In this document: positions 51,450-62,026 of the stretch, piece by piece
Position numbering within the stretch: the stretch's first letter is position 1
How the letters are laid out: every line of letters starts with the position of its first letter
DNA from: Eledone cirrhosa
Lineage: Eukaryota; Mollusca; Cephalopoda; Octopoda; Eledonidae
Assembly: GCA_964016885.1 (NCBI GenBank)
Contig: OZ024744.1
Location: forward strand, 115,299,302-115,363,301
DNA length: 64,000 nucleotides
Reading direction: 5' to 3'
Made by a program: the position numbers and the translations under genes
Notes under the pieces: generated by a model
What the model was told of the DNA's origin: nothing
What the model saw: the letters and a program-made list of their open reading frames with translations, nothing else
Database searches by the model: none

Positions 51450-51881
51450 ACTACTGTATCGCCTACACTACTGTGCCACTTACACTACTATACCACCTAC
51501 ACTACTGTACCAGGTATACTACCACCTACACTACTGTACCACGTATACTACCACCTACACTACTTTACCCCTTACACTACCACCTACACTACTGTTCAAC
51601 TTACTCTACCACCTACACTACTGTACCACTTAAACTACCACCTACACTAACACTTACACTACTGTACCACTAATACTACCACCTATACTACCACTTACAT
51701 TACCACCTACTCTATTGTACCACCTCCACTACTGTACCACTTACACTACTGTACCGCTTACACTACCACCTACACTACTCTACCACTTACATTACCACCT
51801 ACACTACTGCACCACTTATACTACCACCTACACTACTGTTCCACTTACACAATTGTACCACTTAAACTACCACCTACACTA

Positions 51882-52417
51882 TTGTAGGTGGTAGTGTAAG
51901 TGGTACAGTAGTGTAGGTAGTAGTATAAGGGGTACAATTGTGTAGGTGGTAGCAAAGGTTTTACAGTAGTGTAGGTGGTAGTATAAGTGGTACAGTAGTG
52001 TAGGTGGTAGTATAAGTGGTACAGTAGTATAGGAGGTAGTGTAAGTGGTACAGTATTGTAGGTAGTAGTATAAGTGGTACAGTAGTGTAGGTAGTAGTAT
52101 AAGTGGTACCGTAGTGTAGGTAGTAGTGTAAGTAGTAAAGTAGTGTAGGTGGTAGTGTAAGTGGTACAGTAGTGTAGGTGGTAGTGTATGTGGTAGTGTA
52201 AGTGGTACAGTAGTGTAGGTGGTAGTGTAAGCCGTACAGTAGTGTAGGTGGTAGTATATGTTTTACAGTAGTGTAGGTGGTATAATAGTGTAAGGGGTAA
52301 AGTAGTGTAGGTGGTAGTATAAGTGGTACAGTAGTGTAGGTGGTAGTATAAGTGGTATAGTAGTGTAGGTGGTAGTGTAAGTGGTACAGTAGTGTAGGTG
52401 GTAATGTAAGTGGTACA
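51882..52417 (-). repeat. Inverted block 3 of array B
   Basis: The entry is cacctacactattgtaggtg, as in blocks 1 and 2; the exit is gtggtacactacgataacc, a variant of the common exit. It is shorter than the others. Confidence 0.92.
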
Positions 52418-52983
52418 CTACGATAACCTCTACACTACTGTACCACTTACACTACCACCTCCACTACTGTACCACTAATACTACGACCTATACTATCACT
52501 TACACTACCATCTACACTACCGTACCATTTACACTAAAAACTACACTCTGTACCACTCATAGTACCACCTACACTACTGTACCACTTACACTACCACCTA
52601 CACTACTGTTCCACTTACTCTACCACCTACACTACAGTACCCCTTACACTACTGTACCACTTACACTACCACCTACACTACTGTACCACTTATACTACCA
52701 CCTACACTACTGTACCACTTAAACTACCACCGACAATATTGTACCACCTACACTACCACTAATACTACCACCTATACTACCACTTACACTACCACCTACA
52801 CTATTGTACCACCTACACTACTGTACCCCTTAAACTACCACCTACACTACTGTACCACTTATACTACCATCTACACTACTGTACCCCTTACACTACTGTA
52901 CCACTTTCATTACCACCTACACTACAGCACTACATAAACTAACACATACACTACTGTTCCACTTAAACTACCACCTACACTAC

Positions 52984-53708
52984 TGTAGGTGGTAGTGTAG
53001 CTGGTACAATAGTGTAGTTGGTAGATTATATTGTGCTGTAGTGTAGGTGGTAATGTAAGTGGTACAGTAGTGTAGATGGTAGTATAAGTGGTAAATAGTG
53101 TAAGTGGTACAGTAGTGTAGGTGGTAGTGTAATTGGTACAGTAGTGTAGCTGGTAGTGTAAGTGGTAGAGTAGTGTAAGTGGTACAGTAGTGTAGGTGGT
53201 AGTATAAGGGGTACAATTGTGTAGGTGGTAGTATAGGTTTTACAATAGTGTAGGTGGTAGTATAAGTGGTACAGTATTTTAGGAGGTAGTGTAAGTGGTA
53301 CAGTAGTGTAGGTGGTAGTATAAGTGGTACAGTAGTGTAAGGGGTACTGTAGTCTAGGTGGTAGTATAAGTGGTACAGTAGTGTAGGTGGTAGTGTAAGT
53401 AGTACAGTAGTGTAGGTGGTAGTGTAAGTGGTACAGTAATGTAGGTGGTAGTGTAAGTGGTACAGTAGTGTAGGTGGTAGTATAGGTGGTAGTGTAAGTG
53501 GTACAGTAATGTAGGTGGTAGTGTAAATGGTACAGTAATGTAGGTGGCAGTGTAAGTGGTACAGTAGTGTAGGCGGTAGTGTAAGTGGTTCAGTAGTGTA
53601 GGTGGTAGTGTAAGTGGTACAGTAGTGTAGGTGTTAGTGTAAGTGGTACAGTAGTGTAGGTGGTAGTATAAGTGGTACAGTTGTGTAGGTGGTAGTGTAA
53701 GTGGTACA
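52984..53708 (-). repeat. Inverted block 4 of array B
   Basis: The entry is cctacactactgtaggtggt and the exit gtggtacactactgtaaccc. The forward sequence after it (ccacctccactactgtacc, then acactctg) matches that after block 3. Confidence 0.92.
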
Positions 53709-54168
53709 CTACTGTAACCCCTACACTACTGTACCACTTACACTACCACCTCCACTACTGTACCACTAATACTACCACCTATACTACCACCTACACTACC
53801 GTACCATTTACACTACCACCTACACTCTGTTCCACTTATAGTACCACCTACACTACTGTATCACTTACACTACTACTTATACTACCACCTACACTACTGT
53901 ACCACTTTTACTACCACCTACACTACTGTACCACTTACACTACAACCTAAACTACTGTACCACTTACACTGCCACCTACACTACTGTACCACTTACACTA
54001 CCACCTACACTACTGTACGACTTATACTACCACCTACACTACTGTACCACCCGTACTACAACCCATACTACCACCCATAAAATTAAAACTTCCTACAGAG
54101 AAACTGATAAAATTAAAAGTAAAGACTTCCCCTCTCCAGCAAAAAAATGGTAAAACAAAATATTATAC

Positions 54169-54315
54169 CTGACGTTATTTTAGGAGCAACCTGAAAATCA
54201 GCGAAATCCTCATCTCCATACAAATTTTCTCTTGGGGTCTGTAGAAGTTCTTTAGTTAATGTTCCAAAGACTGGAGCACTCTGAGACGTGCTAAGTTGAG
54301 TGGAAGCATTTAATC
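54169..54315 (-). CDS. SYNRG: Gamma-synergin-like exon with DFADFQ motif
   Basis: A 147-nt minus-strand exon lies between an acceptor (catccgttag) and a donor (tcag followed by gtataa). It starts with two bases that complete the glycine codon begun by the exon at 58139 and ends one base into a codon. The peptide includes VFGTLTKELLQTPRENLYG and DEDFADFQVAP. Acidic DFxDFQ motifs repeated in gamma-synergin bind the ear domain of the AP-1 clathrin adaptor gamma subunit at the trans-Golgi and endosomes. The position just after the post-EH segment (previous exon) agrees with the vertebrate protein order. The downstream intron would be the 34-kb satellite-filled one. Confidence 0.75.
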
Positions 54316-54589
54316 CTAACGGATGAATAAATAAATGTGTGAAGAAAGAACTTGCAGGAATTATATTTATATACTTGTATTTTTAACTGTTGTCAATCAA
54401 TGATAAACATTGATTACCAACTAAATTATTTATAGAAATATAAAAACATACTGAAGTGAATACCAAGCCAAACAGTAGTGCGTTTTACTATTTTGGCCAA
54501 TATTAACACTTTAGCATTTAAACCAGCCATATCCGGCCAGTATAATATCGAAATTTAATAGATACGATATTATGTGAGATAATTATGTG
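54316..54589. other. Intronic sequence, no gene seen
   Basis: AT-rich sequence between the exon and the 72-bp array, without repeats or frames of note. Confidence 0.4.
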
Positions 54590-57500
54590 AGATAAAGCTT
54601 TTCCCGTGAAAATATATAGAGTAATGTAAATATTATGTGAGATATTATGTGTGGTAAAGCCTTTACTGTGAAAATACAATAGTAAATATAGAGTAATGTA
54701 AATATTATGTGTGGTAAAGCCTTTACTGTGACAATACAATAGTAAATATAGTGTAATGTAAATGTTATGTGAGGTAAAGCCTTTACTGAGACAATACAAT
54801 AGTAAATATAGAGTAATGTAAATGTTATGTGAGGTAAAGCCTTTACTGGGAAAATACAATAGTATATATAGAGTAATGTAAATGTTATGTGAGATATTAT
54901 GTGAGGTAAAGTCTTTACTGTGAAAATACAATAGTATATAGAGAGTAATGTAAATGTTATGTGAGATATTATGTGAGGTAAAGTCTTTACTGTGAAAATA
55001 CAATAGTATATATAGAGTAATGTAAATGTTATGTGAGATATTATGTGAGGTAAAGCCTTTACTGTGAAAATACAATAGTATATATAGAGTAATGTAAATG
55101 TTATGTGAGATATTATGTAAGATAAAGCCTTTACTGTGACAATACAATAGTATATATAGAGTAATGTAAATGTTATGTAAGATATTATGTGAGGTAAAGT
55201 CTTTACTGTGAAAATACAATAGTATATATAGAGTAATGTAAATGTTATGTGAGATATTATGTGAGGTAAAGCCTTTACTGTGACAATACAATAGTATATA
55301 TAGAGTAATGTAAATGTTATGTAAGATATTATGTGAGGTAAAGTCTTTACTGTGAAAATAAAATAGTATATAGAGAGTAATGTAAATGAAATGTGAGATA
55401 TTATGTGAGGTAAAGCCTTTACTGTGAAAATACAATAGTATATATAGAGTAATGTAAATGTTATGTGAGAAATTATGTGAGGTAAAGACTTTATTGTGAA
55501 AATACAAAGGTATATTTAGAGTAATGTAAATGTTATGTGAGATATTATGTGAGGTAAAGCCTTTACTGTGAAAATACAATAGTATATATAGAGTAATGTA
55601 AATGTTATGTGAGGTAAAACCTTTACTGGGAAAATACAATAGTATATATAGAGTAATGTAAATGTTATGTGAGGTAAAGCCTTTACTGGGAAAATACAAT
55701 AGTATATAGAGAGTAATGTACATGTTATGTGAGATATTATGTGAGGTAAAGCCTTTACTGTGAAAATACAATAGTATATAGAGAGTAATGTAAATGTTAT
55801 CTGAGGTAAAGCCCTTACTGTAAAAATACAATAGTATATATAGAGCAATGTAAATGTTATGTGAGTTATTATGTGAGGTAAAGACTTTACTGTGAAAATA
55901 CAATAGTATATAGAGAGCAATGTAAATGTTATGTGAGATATTATATGAGGTAAAGCCTTTACTGTGAAAATACAATAGTATATAGAGAGTAATGTAAATG
56001 TTATCTGAGGTAAAGCCCTTACTGTGAAAATACAATAGTATATATAGAGTAATGTAAATGTTATGTGAGATATTATGTGAGGTAAAGCCTTTACTGTGAA
56101 AATACAATAGTATATATAGAGTAATGTAAATGTTATGAGATATTATGTGAGGTAAAGCCTTTACTGTGAAAATACAATAGTATATATAGAGTAATGTAAA
56201 TGTTATGTGAGTTATTATGTGAGGTAAAGCTTTTACTGTGAAAATACAATAGTATATAGAGAGTAATGTAAATGTTATGTGAGATATTATGTGAGGTAAA
56301 GCCTTTACTGTGAAAATACAATAGTATATATATAGAGTAGTGTAAATGTTATGTGAGATATTGTGTGAGGTAAAGCCTTTACTGTGAAAATACAATAGTA
56401 TATATAGAGTAATGTAAATGTTATGTGAGGTATTATGTGAGGTAAAGCCTTTACTGTGAAAATACAATAGTATATATAGAGTAATGTAAATGTTATGTGA
56501 GATATTATGTGAGGTAAAGCCTTTACTGTGAAAATACAATAGTATATATAGAGTAATGTAAATGTTATGTGAGATATTATGTGAGGTAAAGCCTTTACTG
56601 TGAAAATACAATAGTATATATAGAGTAATGTAAATGTTATGTGAGATATTATGTGATGTAAAGTCTTTACTGGGAAAATACAATAGTATATATAGAGTAA
56701 TGTAAATGTTATGTGAGATATTATGTGAGGTAAAGCCTTTACTGTGAAAATACAATAGTATATATAGATTAATGTAAATGTTATGAGATATTATGTGAGG
56801 TAAAGCCTTTACCATGAAAATACAATAGTATATATAGAGTAATGTAAATGTTATGTGAGATATTATGTGATGTAAAGTCTTTACTGGGAAAATACAATAG
56901 TATATATAGATTGGCAGTATCGGTAGAGGGTCGGACGCCATGCTTTGACGCATAGAGTTACGGCCCTTGCCATTCTGAGTTCAAATCCCGCCGAGGTTAA
57001 CTTTGCTTTTCATCCTTTCGGGGTCGATAAAATAAAGTACCAGTAATACACTGGGTAATTGCTGGCCTTGTGTCTAACGTAGAAACAAGTATATATAGAG
57101 TAATGTAAATGTTATGTGAGATATTATGTGAGGTAAAGCCTTTACTGTGAAAATACAATAGTATATATAGGGTAATGTAAATGTTATGTGAGATATTATG
57201 TGAGGTAAACCCTTTACTGTGAAAATACAATAGTATATATAGAGTAATGTAAATGTTATGTGAGATATTATGTGAGGTAAACCCTTTACTGTGAAAATAC
57301 AATAGTATATATAGAGTAATGTAAATGTTATGTGAGATATTGTGTGAGGTAAAGCCTTTACTGTGAAAATACAATAGTATATATAGAGTAATGTAAATGT
57401 TATGTGAGATATTATGTGAGGTAAAGCCTTTACTGTGAAAATACAATAGTATATATAGAGTAATGTAAATGTTATGTGAGATATTGTGTGAGGTAAAGCC

Positions 57501-57740
57501 TTTACTGTGAAAATACAATAGTATATATAGAGTAATGTAAATGTTATGTGAGATATTATGTGAGGTAAAGCCTTTACTGTGAAAATACAATAGTATATAT
57601 AGAGTAATGTAAATGTTATGTGAGATATTGTGTGAGGTAAAGCCTTTACTGTGAAAATACAATAGTATATATAGAGTGATGTAAATGTTATGTGAGATAT
57701 TATGTGATGTAAAGTCTTTACTGTGAAAATACAATACTAT
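54590..57740. repeat. 72-bp minisatellite array (about 42 units, split by a SINE)
   Basis: Each unit holds gtaatgtaaatgttatgtga, gatattatgtgaggtaaagc and ctttactgtgaaaatacaat. Variants lack the 15-bp gagatattatgtgag step (57-bp units). Because 72 is 24 codons, the minus strand keeps a periodic frame (FHSKGFTSHN, then IYITLYILLY) for 811 codons. A SINE interrupts the array at 56911-57087. It lies in the intron between the two synergin exons. Confidence 0.95.
56911..57087 (+). mobile_element. tRNA-derived SINE inserted in the 72-bp array
   Basis: A well-preserved copy (ttggcagtatcggtagaggg, gttcaaatcccg, gataaaataaagtaccagta, gctggccttgtgtc). It is flanked by an exact 12-bp duplication agtatatataga at 56899-56910 and 57088-57099, taken from the satellite unit. 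The insertion is later than the array. Confidence 0.93.
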
Positions 57741-57794
57741 GTATAGAGTAAATGGTAAAGGGTTAACACAACATATAATATATATATATAACAG

Positions 57795-57985
57795 TTGACC
57801 AACAAGATCCCAGACCTCATTTGCTTAACAAGTGAGGTGGAGCTCGTCAAATCAAACGAAAGAAACAATGTTTGCATTGGTCTTTCCAGTTGCTAATAAT
57901 GCATCGCCTGGTCTGAGAATTGAACTCACAACCTCATAATTGTGAATCCAATACTCTAACAACTCAGCCACACTCCTTCACAACA
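57795..57985 (-). mobile_element. Second type of tRNA-derived SINE
   Basis: The minus strand reads gtgtggctgagttgttagag (A-box-like), then ttggattcacaattatgag and a B-box-like tgagttcaattctc. A non-tRNA body follows (gcaactggaaagaccaatgc, then gagctccacctcacttg) and a TA tail near 57780. The tRNA-like part cannot be a functional tRNA gene: the acceptor stem does not pair and the body is continuous with it. Confidence 0.65.
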
Positions 57986-58138
57986 TGACCCTCCTCAAAT
58001 ATGACAATACCTGTTTCAACAAATGATTTCATATGAAAAACCTTGCAAAATAAATACATCACCATATTTAATAAATCATTAATGTGATGAAAGACATAAA
58101 ACAAAGCAAGCAATAAAGTTTTAATATGAAATACATAC

Positions 58139-58379
58139 CAAACGTGGTCTCTAGCAGAGATGTTGGGGTAGATGAAGTCGATGCAGGTCTAACTGACGTG
58201 GATGATGAATTTGTTAACATTGTTCCACTGCTACCTGAAGATGCTAAAGATACTCCTAAGTTTGTGATAGCACTCTGTTGAGAAGGAGTCATTTGAGTGG
58301 CTGAGGCTTGATTGAAATATGGCACTGGTGGAGAAGGTAACTGATGAAGAATCTCCAGGGAAGGAATTCCTTGGTTATT
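58139..58379 (-). CDS. SYNRG: Gamma-synergin-like exon (segment after the EH domain)
   Basis: A 241-nt minus-strand exon has acceptor ttcatttgtttctag and donor (acgtttg followed by gtatgt). The frame is 80 complete codons plus one base. It begins NNQGIPSLEILHQLPSPPVP, which aligns well with the stretch just after the EH domain in vertebrate gamma-synergin, and continues as a Ser/Thr-rich low-complexity linker (SSSTSVRPASTSSTPTS). Gamma-synergin is a cytosolic accessory protein of AP-1 clathrin coats; the EH domain would be encoded further upstream, beyond the right edge. The phase matches the exon at 54315 exactly. The call rests on this short block plus the DFADFQ exon. Confidence 0.75.
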
Positions 58380-58718
58380 CTAGAAACAAATGAAATAACA
58401 ATGACAATATCATCAGAAGAATGTTTCTTTTGTTTTTCACATGTTAACATCATGAGCAACTATAATAATAGCAAATGTGTGTATATTTATATATATATAT
58501 TTATATATATATATATAACATTTAATATAGAAAGGGCTTCAACGGGACTAGAACTGTTTCATTCAAAACAAATCATCATCATAGAAGCCATTTCTATATT
58601 ACATTTTGTATATACTCTACTAATGTATTGAGTCTTTACTGTGGTTACCCCCGATTGTTAAAGCGCCTGTATGCGGTAGGCCATATGAGCACTCAATGCC
58701 CTCGTAGAGCAGAGTATG
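58380..58718. other. Intronic sequence with TA microsatellite
   Basis: It contains a (TA)n-rich tract at about 58478-58518 and otherwise unique AT-rich sequence. No exon recognised. Confidence 0.4.
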
Positions 58719-59056
58719 ATATCACAGAAAAAAGAGAATCAGTGTTGCGACGAAAGGAATTTATTGGACATATTACAAATGCTTCTCAGGTGACCAGTTC
58801 GAGGCACGATCAATGTGGTGATCACACCTGACTCTGAAATCTCTCGGTCGTCGGATACTTCTCGATTCTACGAAGCAGATTTTCTATAGGCAAATCTGCT
58901 TCGTAGAATCGTGACGTATCTGACGACCATGTTGATTTCAGAGTCGGGTGTGATCACCACATCGACCGTGCCTCGAGCTGGTCACCCGAGAAGCATTTGT
59001 AATATGTCCAATAAATTCCTTTCGTCGCAACACTGATTCTCTTTTTTCTGTGATAT
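58719..59056. repeat. Long near-perfect palindrome (two 165-bp arms, 8-bp centre)
   Basis: The left arm 58719-58883 (atatcacag to gaagcagattt) is the inverted complement of the right arm 58892-59056 (aaatctgcttc to ctgtgatat), with only scattered mismatches. Both arms share, for example, cgacgaaaggaatttattgg (on opposite strands) and gtgtgatcacc. It could be a foldback-type or MITE-like element. As RNA it would form a long hairpin inside the synergin-like pre-mRNA intron. Confidence 0.93.
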
Positions 59057-59194
59057 ATATATATATGTAGTTGTCTGCTGACACTCACTAAGGAAGGAAG
59101 GGAGGGATAAACTGTATCTGACAAATATCTAAAATAATACAATTAGCCTTCCTTTATTACAGCACAGGGTCAGCTAGGAAATAATATTTATAAT

Positions 59195-59700
59195 TCATCA
59201 TCATCATTTAACAGCTATCTTCCACGCTAGCATGGGTTTAGACGGGAATTGTCCTACTTGAGGCAAGATTGGTCGGGTGACCATGTCTCGCTCGTATAGG
59301 ACTGCCCGGTAGGTTTTCTATGGCTGGATGCCCTTCCTTATGCCAACCAGTGTGGACTGGGAGGTTTTAACTGTGTTACCTACACGGCCACATTACAGCG
59401 TGGACTGTGTGTTTTTTTGTTGTGACACCTACACAACCTCATTTATTTTGGACTGGATGTTGTGGTGCCAACATAACTTTACAGAGAAAGGGGTGGTGTT
59501 GGTAGGGGTGGGGTGGAGTAGGGGTAGTGGGATGGGGTGTATATTTGGTTAAGAGGTGCCTACTGACTGTAGGTTTCGCTTTGTACATAGGCAAGGCGGG
59601 TCTTCTGTACTACTGCAAGGAACCAAAGATCTCAGTCCAGTGACATTGTCTTACAGAGGTGTAAGTGTGTAAGGTCGGAATTTATCAAATCGTCCCAGGT
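59195..59700 (-). mobile_element. 3' UTR of the right-hand RTE element
   Basis: The element ends at a catcatcatttaac tract near 59203. Going into the element (rising coordinates) come gtcgggtgaccatgtctcg and ggatgcccttccttatgcc, then gtgacacctacacaacc and ggtcttctgtactactgc. The same order occurs in the 3' UTR of the copy at 16813-17265. Confidence 0.8.
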
Positions 59701-59710
59701 TTTTCTGGAT

Positions 59711-60176
59711 CTACCTACTTCCACCAATGTAACTTCCACCAATTTTGATCGCCCTGCACTTTTTTATACAACTGTCGTCTTTCATGTGCATCACGTGACC
59801 ATACCAACGTAGTCTTCTCTCAAGTAAACAGCATCTGATCCCTCTTATTCCTAATTTCTCACTTAGTTCATTTATGCTTTGCCGTTTGCATATATTAATT
59901 ATTGTTACACATCCAACGGAGCATGGATGCTTCGTTCCTCTCCAGTCTGTGCAGATCCTCTGCACACAAAGCCCATGTCTCACTGCCATGTAACATTGCT
60001 GTTCGTATACAGGCATTATACAATCTGCCTTTCATTTTTAGTGAAAAACCTTTAGTGGCCAACAGTGGTTTAAGCTCTCTGAACTTTTTCCATCCCGTTT
60101 TGACTCTGGCTACTGTACTTTCAGAGCACCCTCCACTACTGCTGATTTTGTCACCCAGGTAACGGAAGGTGTCCAC
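59711..60176 (-). pseudogene. RTE polyprotein C-terminal region, one frameshift
   Basis: The minus strand reads FRYLGDKISSSGGCSESTVA, ATKGFSLKMKGRLYNACIRT, HGSETWALCAEDLHRLERN and MLRWMCNNN, then a stop. The neighbouring frame resumes with KRQSINELSEKLGIRGIRC and RLRWYGHVMHMKDDSC. The copy at 16.6 kb shows the uninterrupted order (MCNSNIRERQSINEL), so a small indel near 59895-59905 broke this one. The region is a conserved C-terminal extension of RTE proteins with no assigned catalytic role. Confidence 0.8.
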
Positions 60177-60268
60177 TATTTCTATAGAATCATCTGGGCA
60201 ATAGAAGGAGCTAGTATCCTGTGGGCACTTGCTACTTATTGCACCTGAGCATCGGCCACATATAAAAT

Positions 60269-61966
60269 CTATGTTCTTAGATAGCTTACCTGTGATCCCA
60301 CTACATCTTTATGTACCCATAGTTTGCATTTGGGACATAATATGGAATTTCTGCCTACTCCTTTCCTACACACTGAGCATGGCCATTTCCCAGAGGGCAC
60401 CTGAGCCCTAGTTTCCTTTCTACATACTAGAACTTTAGTCTTAGACAAGTTAACTTTAAGGCCTTTTGATTCTAGGCCATGCTTCCATGTTTCGAATTTC
60501 TTCTCTAGTTCAGCCATCAATTCAGCTATGAGAGTTAGATCATCAGCCGGTCTTGTTATATCCTGAAGGGCAATAATAAACAGGAGGGGGCTAAGGACAG
60601 AGCCTTGATGAACACCAACTTTTACGCTAAATTCTTCACTATATTCGTTGTTAATTCTAACCTTGCTGACTGTTTCTTTATACATGGCTTGTATAGCTCT
60701 CACAAGCCATTCATCAACACCTAGTTTTCTAAGAGCCCACCAGATAATGGAGTGGGGGACTCTGTCAAAGGCTTTCTCCAAGTCAACAAAAGCTAAGTAT
60801 AGGGGTTTACTTTTAGCTAGGTGCTTCTCCTGTAGTTGTCGTACAAGGAAAAGAGCGTCCGTGGTACTTTTACCTGACACAAACCCAAACTGCATTTCGT
60901 CTAGATCAATTCGCTCTCTGATTAGTTGCGCTATAACTCTTTCTGTGACCTTCATGACCTGGTCAACCAATTTAATGCCTCTATAGTTTCCCCTACCTAG
61001 GGCATCTCCTTTACCCTTGTAGCAGTTAATATTGATTCTGCTATGCCAGTCATTTGGTATGACCCCATTTTTGCTGTTGTGTATTGCAGCAATCCAGCCC
61101 CTGAACACGGGTCCCAAGCCTGCCGCCTCGAGCACCGCATCCAGGTAACGATGGTCAACCCTATCAAAAGCCTTAGACTGATCCAAGTTGATCAGGGCCC
61201 CACCGAAGTCGGGTTTACACACTACCCTCTCTATGATGTATCGCATGAGGTGGAGGTTGTCGTGTATGGACCTGGTCAACATTGCGCATGTCTGCACTTC
61301 TCCCACCAGGTTTTCGACGACAAGCGCCAGCCTCTTTGCCAACACCTTGGCCAAAATCTGTAACTCTGTGTTGAGCAGAGTTATGGGCCGGAAGTTGCCT
61401 ATGTCATCCCCCTTATTCTCGTCCTTCCTGACTAACGTGATTACGCCTTTGGTCACAGAACTGGGAATTCTCCCGTTCTGCTGCTAGTTGCAGTAGACCG
61501 CTTCCAGGAGACTGGAGAACAAGTCCAGCATTGCTCTGTAAAATTTGTAGGGTAGACCGTCGAGACCTGGAGATTTGCGTTTGCCGCATTGGCTCAGCGC
61601 GTCCCCAATCTCAGTGGCCGAAATCGGCCTTTCGCAGAACTTCGCCTCGCTGTCCGAGAGTCGCAGTAGGCCATTGAGGTATGGACCGAAATCCATAGCC
61701 CCTCCCGGCGTGCCGCCCTGCCTGAACAGTTGAGCAAAGTGCCGCTGAAAAGCCGCGCACATTTGCTTCGGCTCACGTATCACGCATCCGTCTTGGTCCT
61801 TCAAAGACCGAATCGTGTACTTGTTGCCACTTTTCGCCTCCGTCACTCGGGCCCAGCTAACAGCTTTGGCTCCCTCATTTCCCAGAGCACGTATTTTGCT
61901 TCTGACTACGCAACCCTCATGCTTTGTGTCGAAGAACAGGTCCAGGGCCGTTCTTGTCGCTAGCAT
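60269..61966 (-). pseudogene. Chimeric LINE frame: Tx1/L1-type RT start joined in frame to an RTE RT
   Basis: One minus-strand frame runs 566 codons with a single internal stop, a TAG at 61486-61484 where the related copy at 13.3 kb has Trp (YCNWQQ). The first part is Tx1/L1-type: MCAAFQRHFAQLF, KSPGLDGLPYKFYRAM, NFRPITLLNTELQILAK and motif A NLDQSKAFD, up to GWIAAIHNS. At about 61078 it switches to RTE: KNGVIPNDWHS, INCYKGKGDALG, QFGFVSGKSTTDALF, a second motif A (FVDLEKAFDRVPH) and VHQGSVLSPLLF. A deletion then removes the usual segment before the catalytic box, so YADD appears as PADD (RPADDLTLIAE). The end carries a Cys-rich CSVCRKGVG, CPKCKLWVH motif. It cannot be an active enzyme. Confidence 0.85.
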
Positions 61967-61990
61967 GCTGGCTCATTGCCACTCCTAAGT
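61078..61990 (-). mobile_element. Internal Tx1/L1-type LINE segment, truncated at both ends
   Basis: This segment supplies the first half of the chimeric frame above. It replaces the part of the RTE element between the endonuclease (around codon 235 of the left-edge copy) and the RT start (around codon 555). It lacks the usual LINE 3' end, so it did not arise by a simple 5'-truncated insertion. Recombination or template switching is more likely. Confidence 0.75.
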
Positions 61991-62026
61991 GCCTCTTCTA
62001 CTTTATCTAAGTTTGTGTAACAGATA

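Larger units (their letters stand above)
27440..54065. repeat. Giant 29-bp satellite array B (about 26.6 kb)
   Basis: The basic unit is ctgtaccacttacactac plus cacctacacta (29 bp), with frequent 17-bp and 12-bp partial steps (tgtaccacttacactac; cacctacactac). It is much more diverged than array A, with many point changes and unit-length jumps. Long plus-strand frames rich in Thr, Tyr, His and Leu (up to about 450 codons) exist because the unit rarely contains a stop; it also lacks ATG, and no splice or coding signal supports them. It holds local higher-order repeats, a near-exact segmental duplication and four inverted blocks. Collapse or mis-assembly of such an array is possible. Confidence 0.97.

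Noticed and set aside
27440..54065. Centromeric or telomeric satellite
   Set aside because: The array lies between exons of an apparent host gene, and no telomere-like TTAGGG tract is present. Position, not sequence alone, argues against it.
54518..57734. Minus-strand frames of 811 and 245 codons with FHSKGFTSHN repeats
   Set aside because: The unit is 72 bp (24 codons), so openness is automatic. The start of the longer one comes from an inserted SINE. Reported only as a curiosity.
57900..57985. Possible tRNA gene on the minus strand
   Set aside because: A- and B-box-like words exist, but the acceptor stem does not pair and the sequence continues into a SINE body.
60229..61487. Plus-strand frames opposite the right-hand LINE (for example 61043-61363)
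   Set aside because: Antisense shadows of the RT coding sequence on the minus strand.
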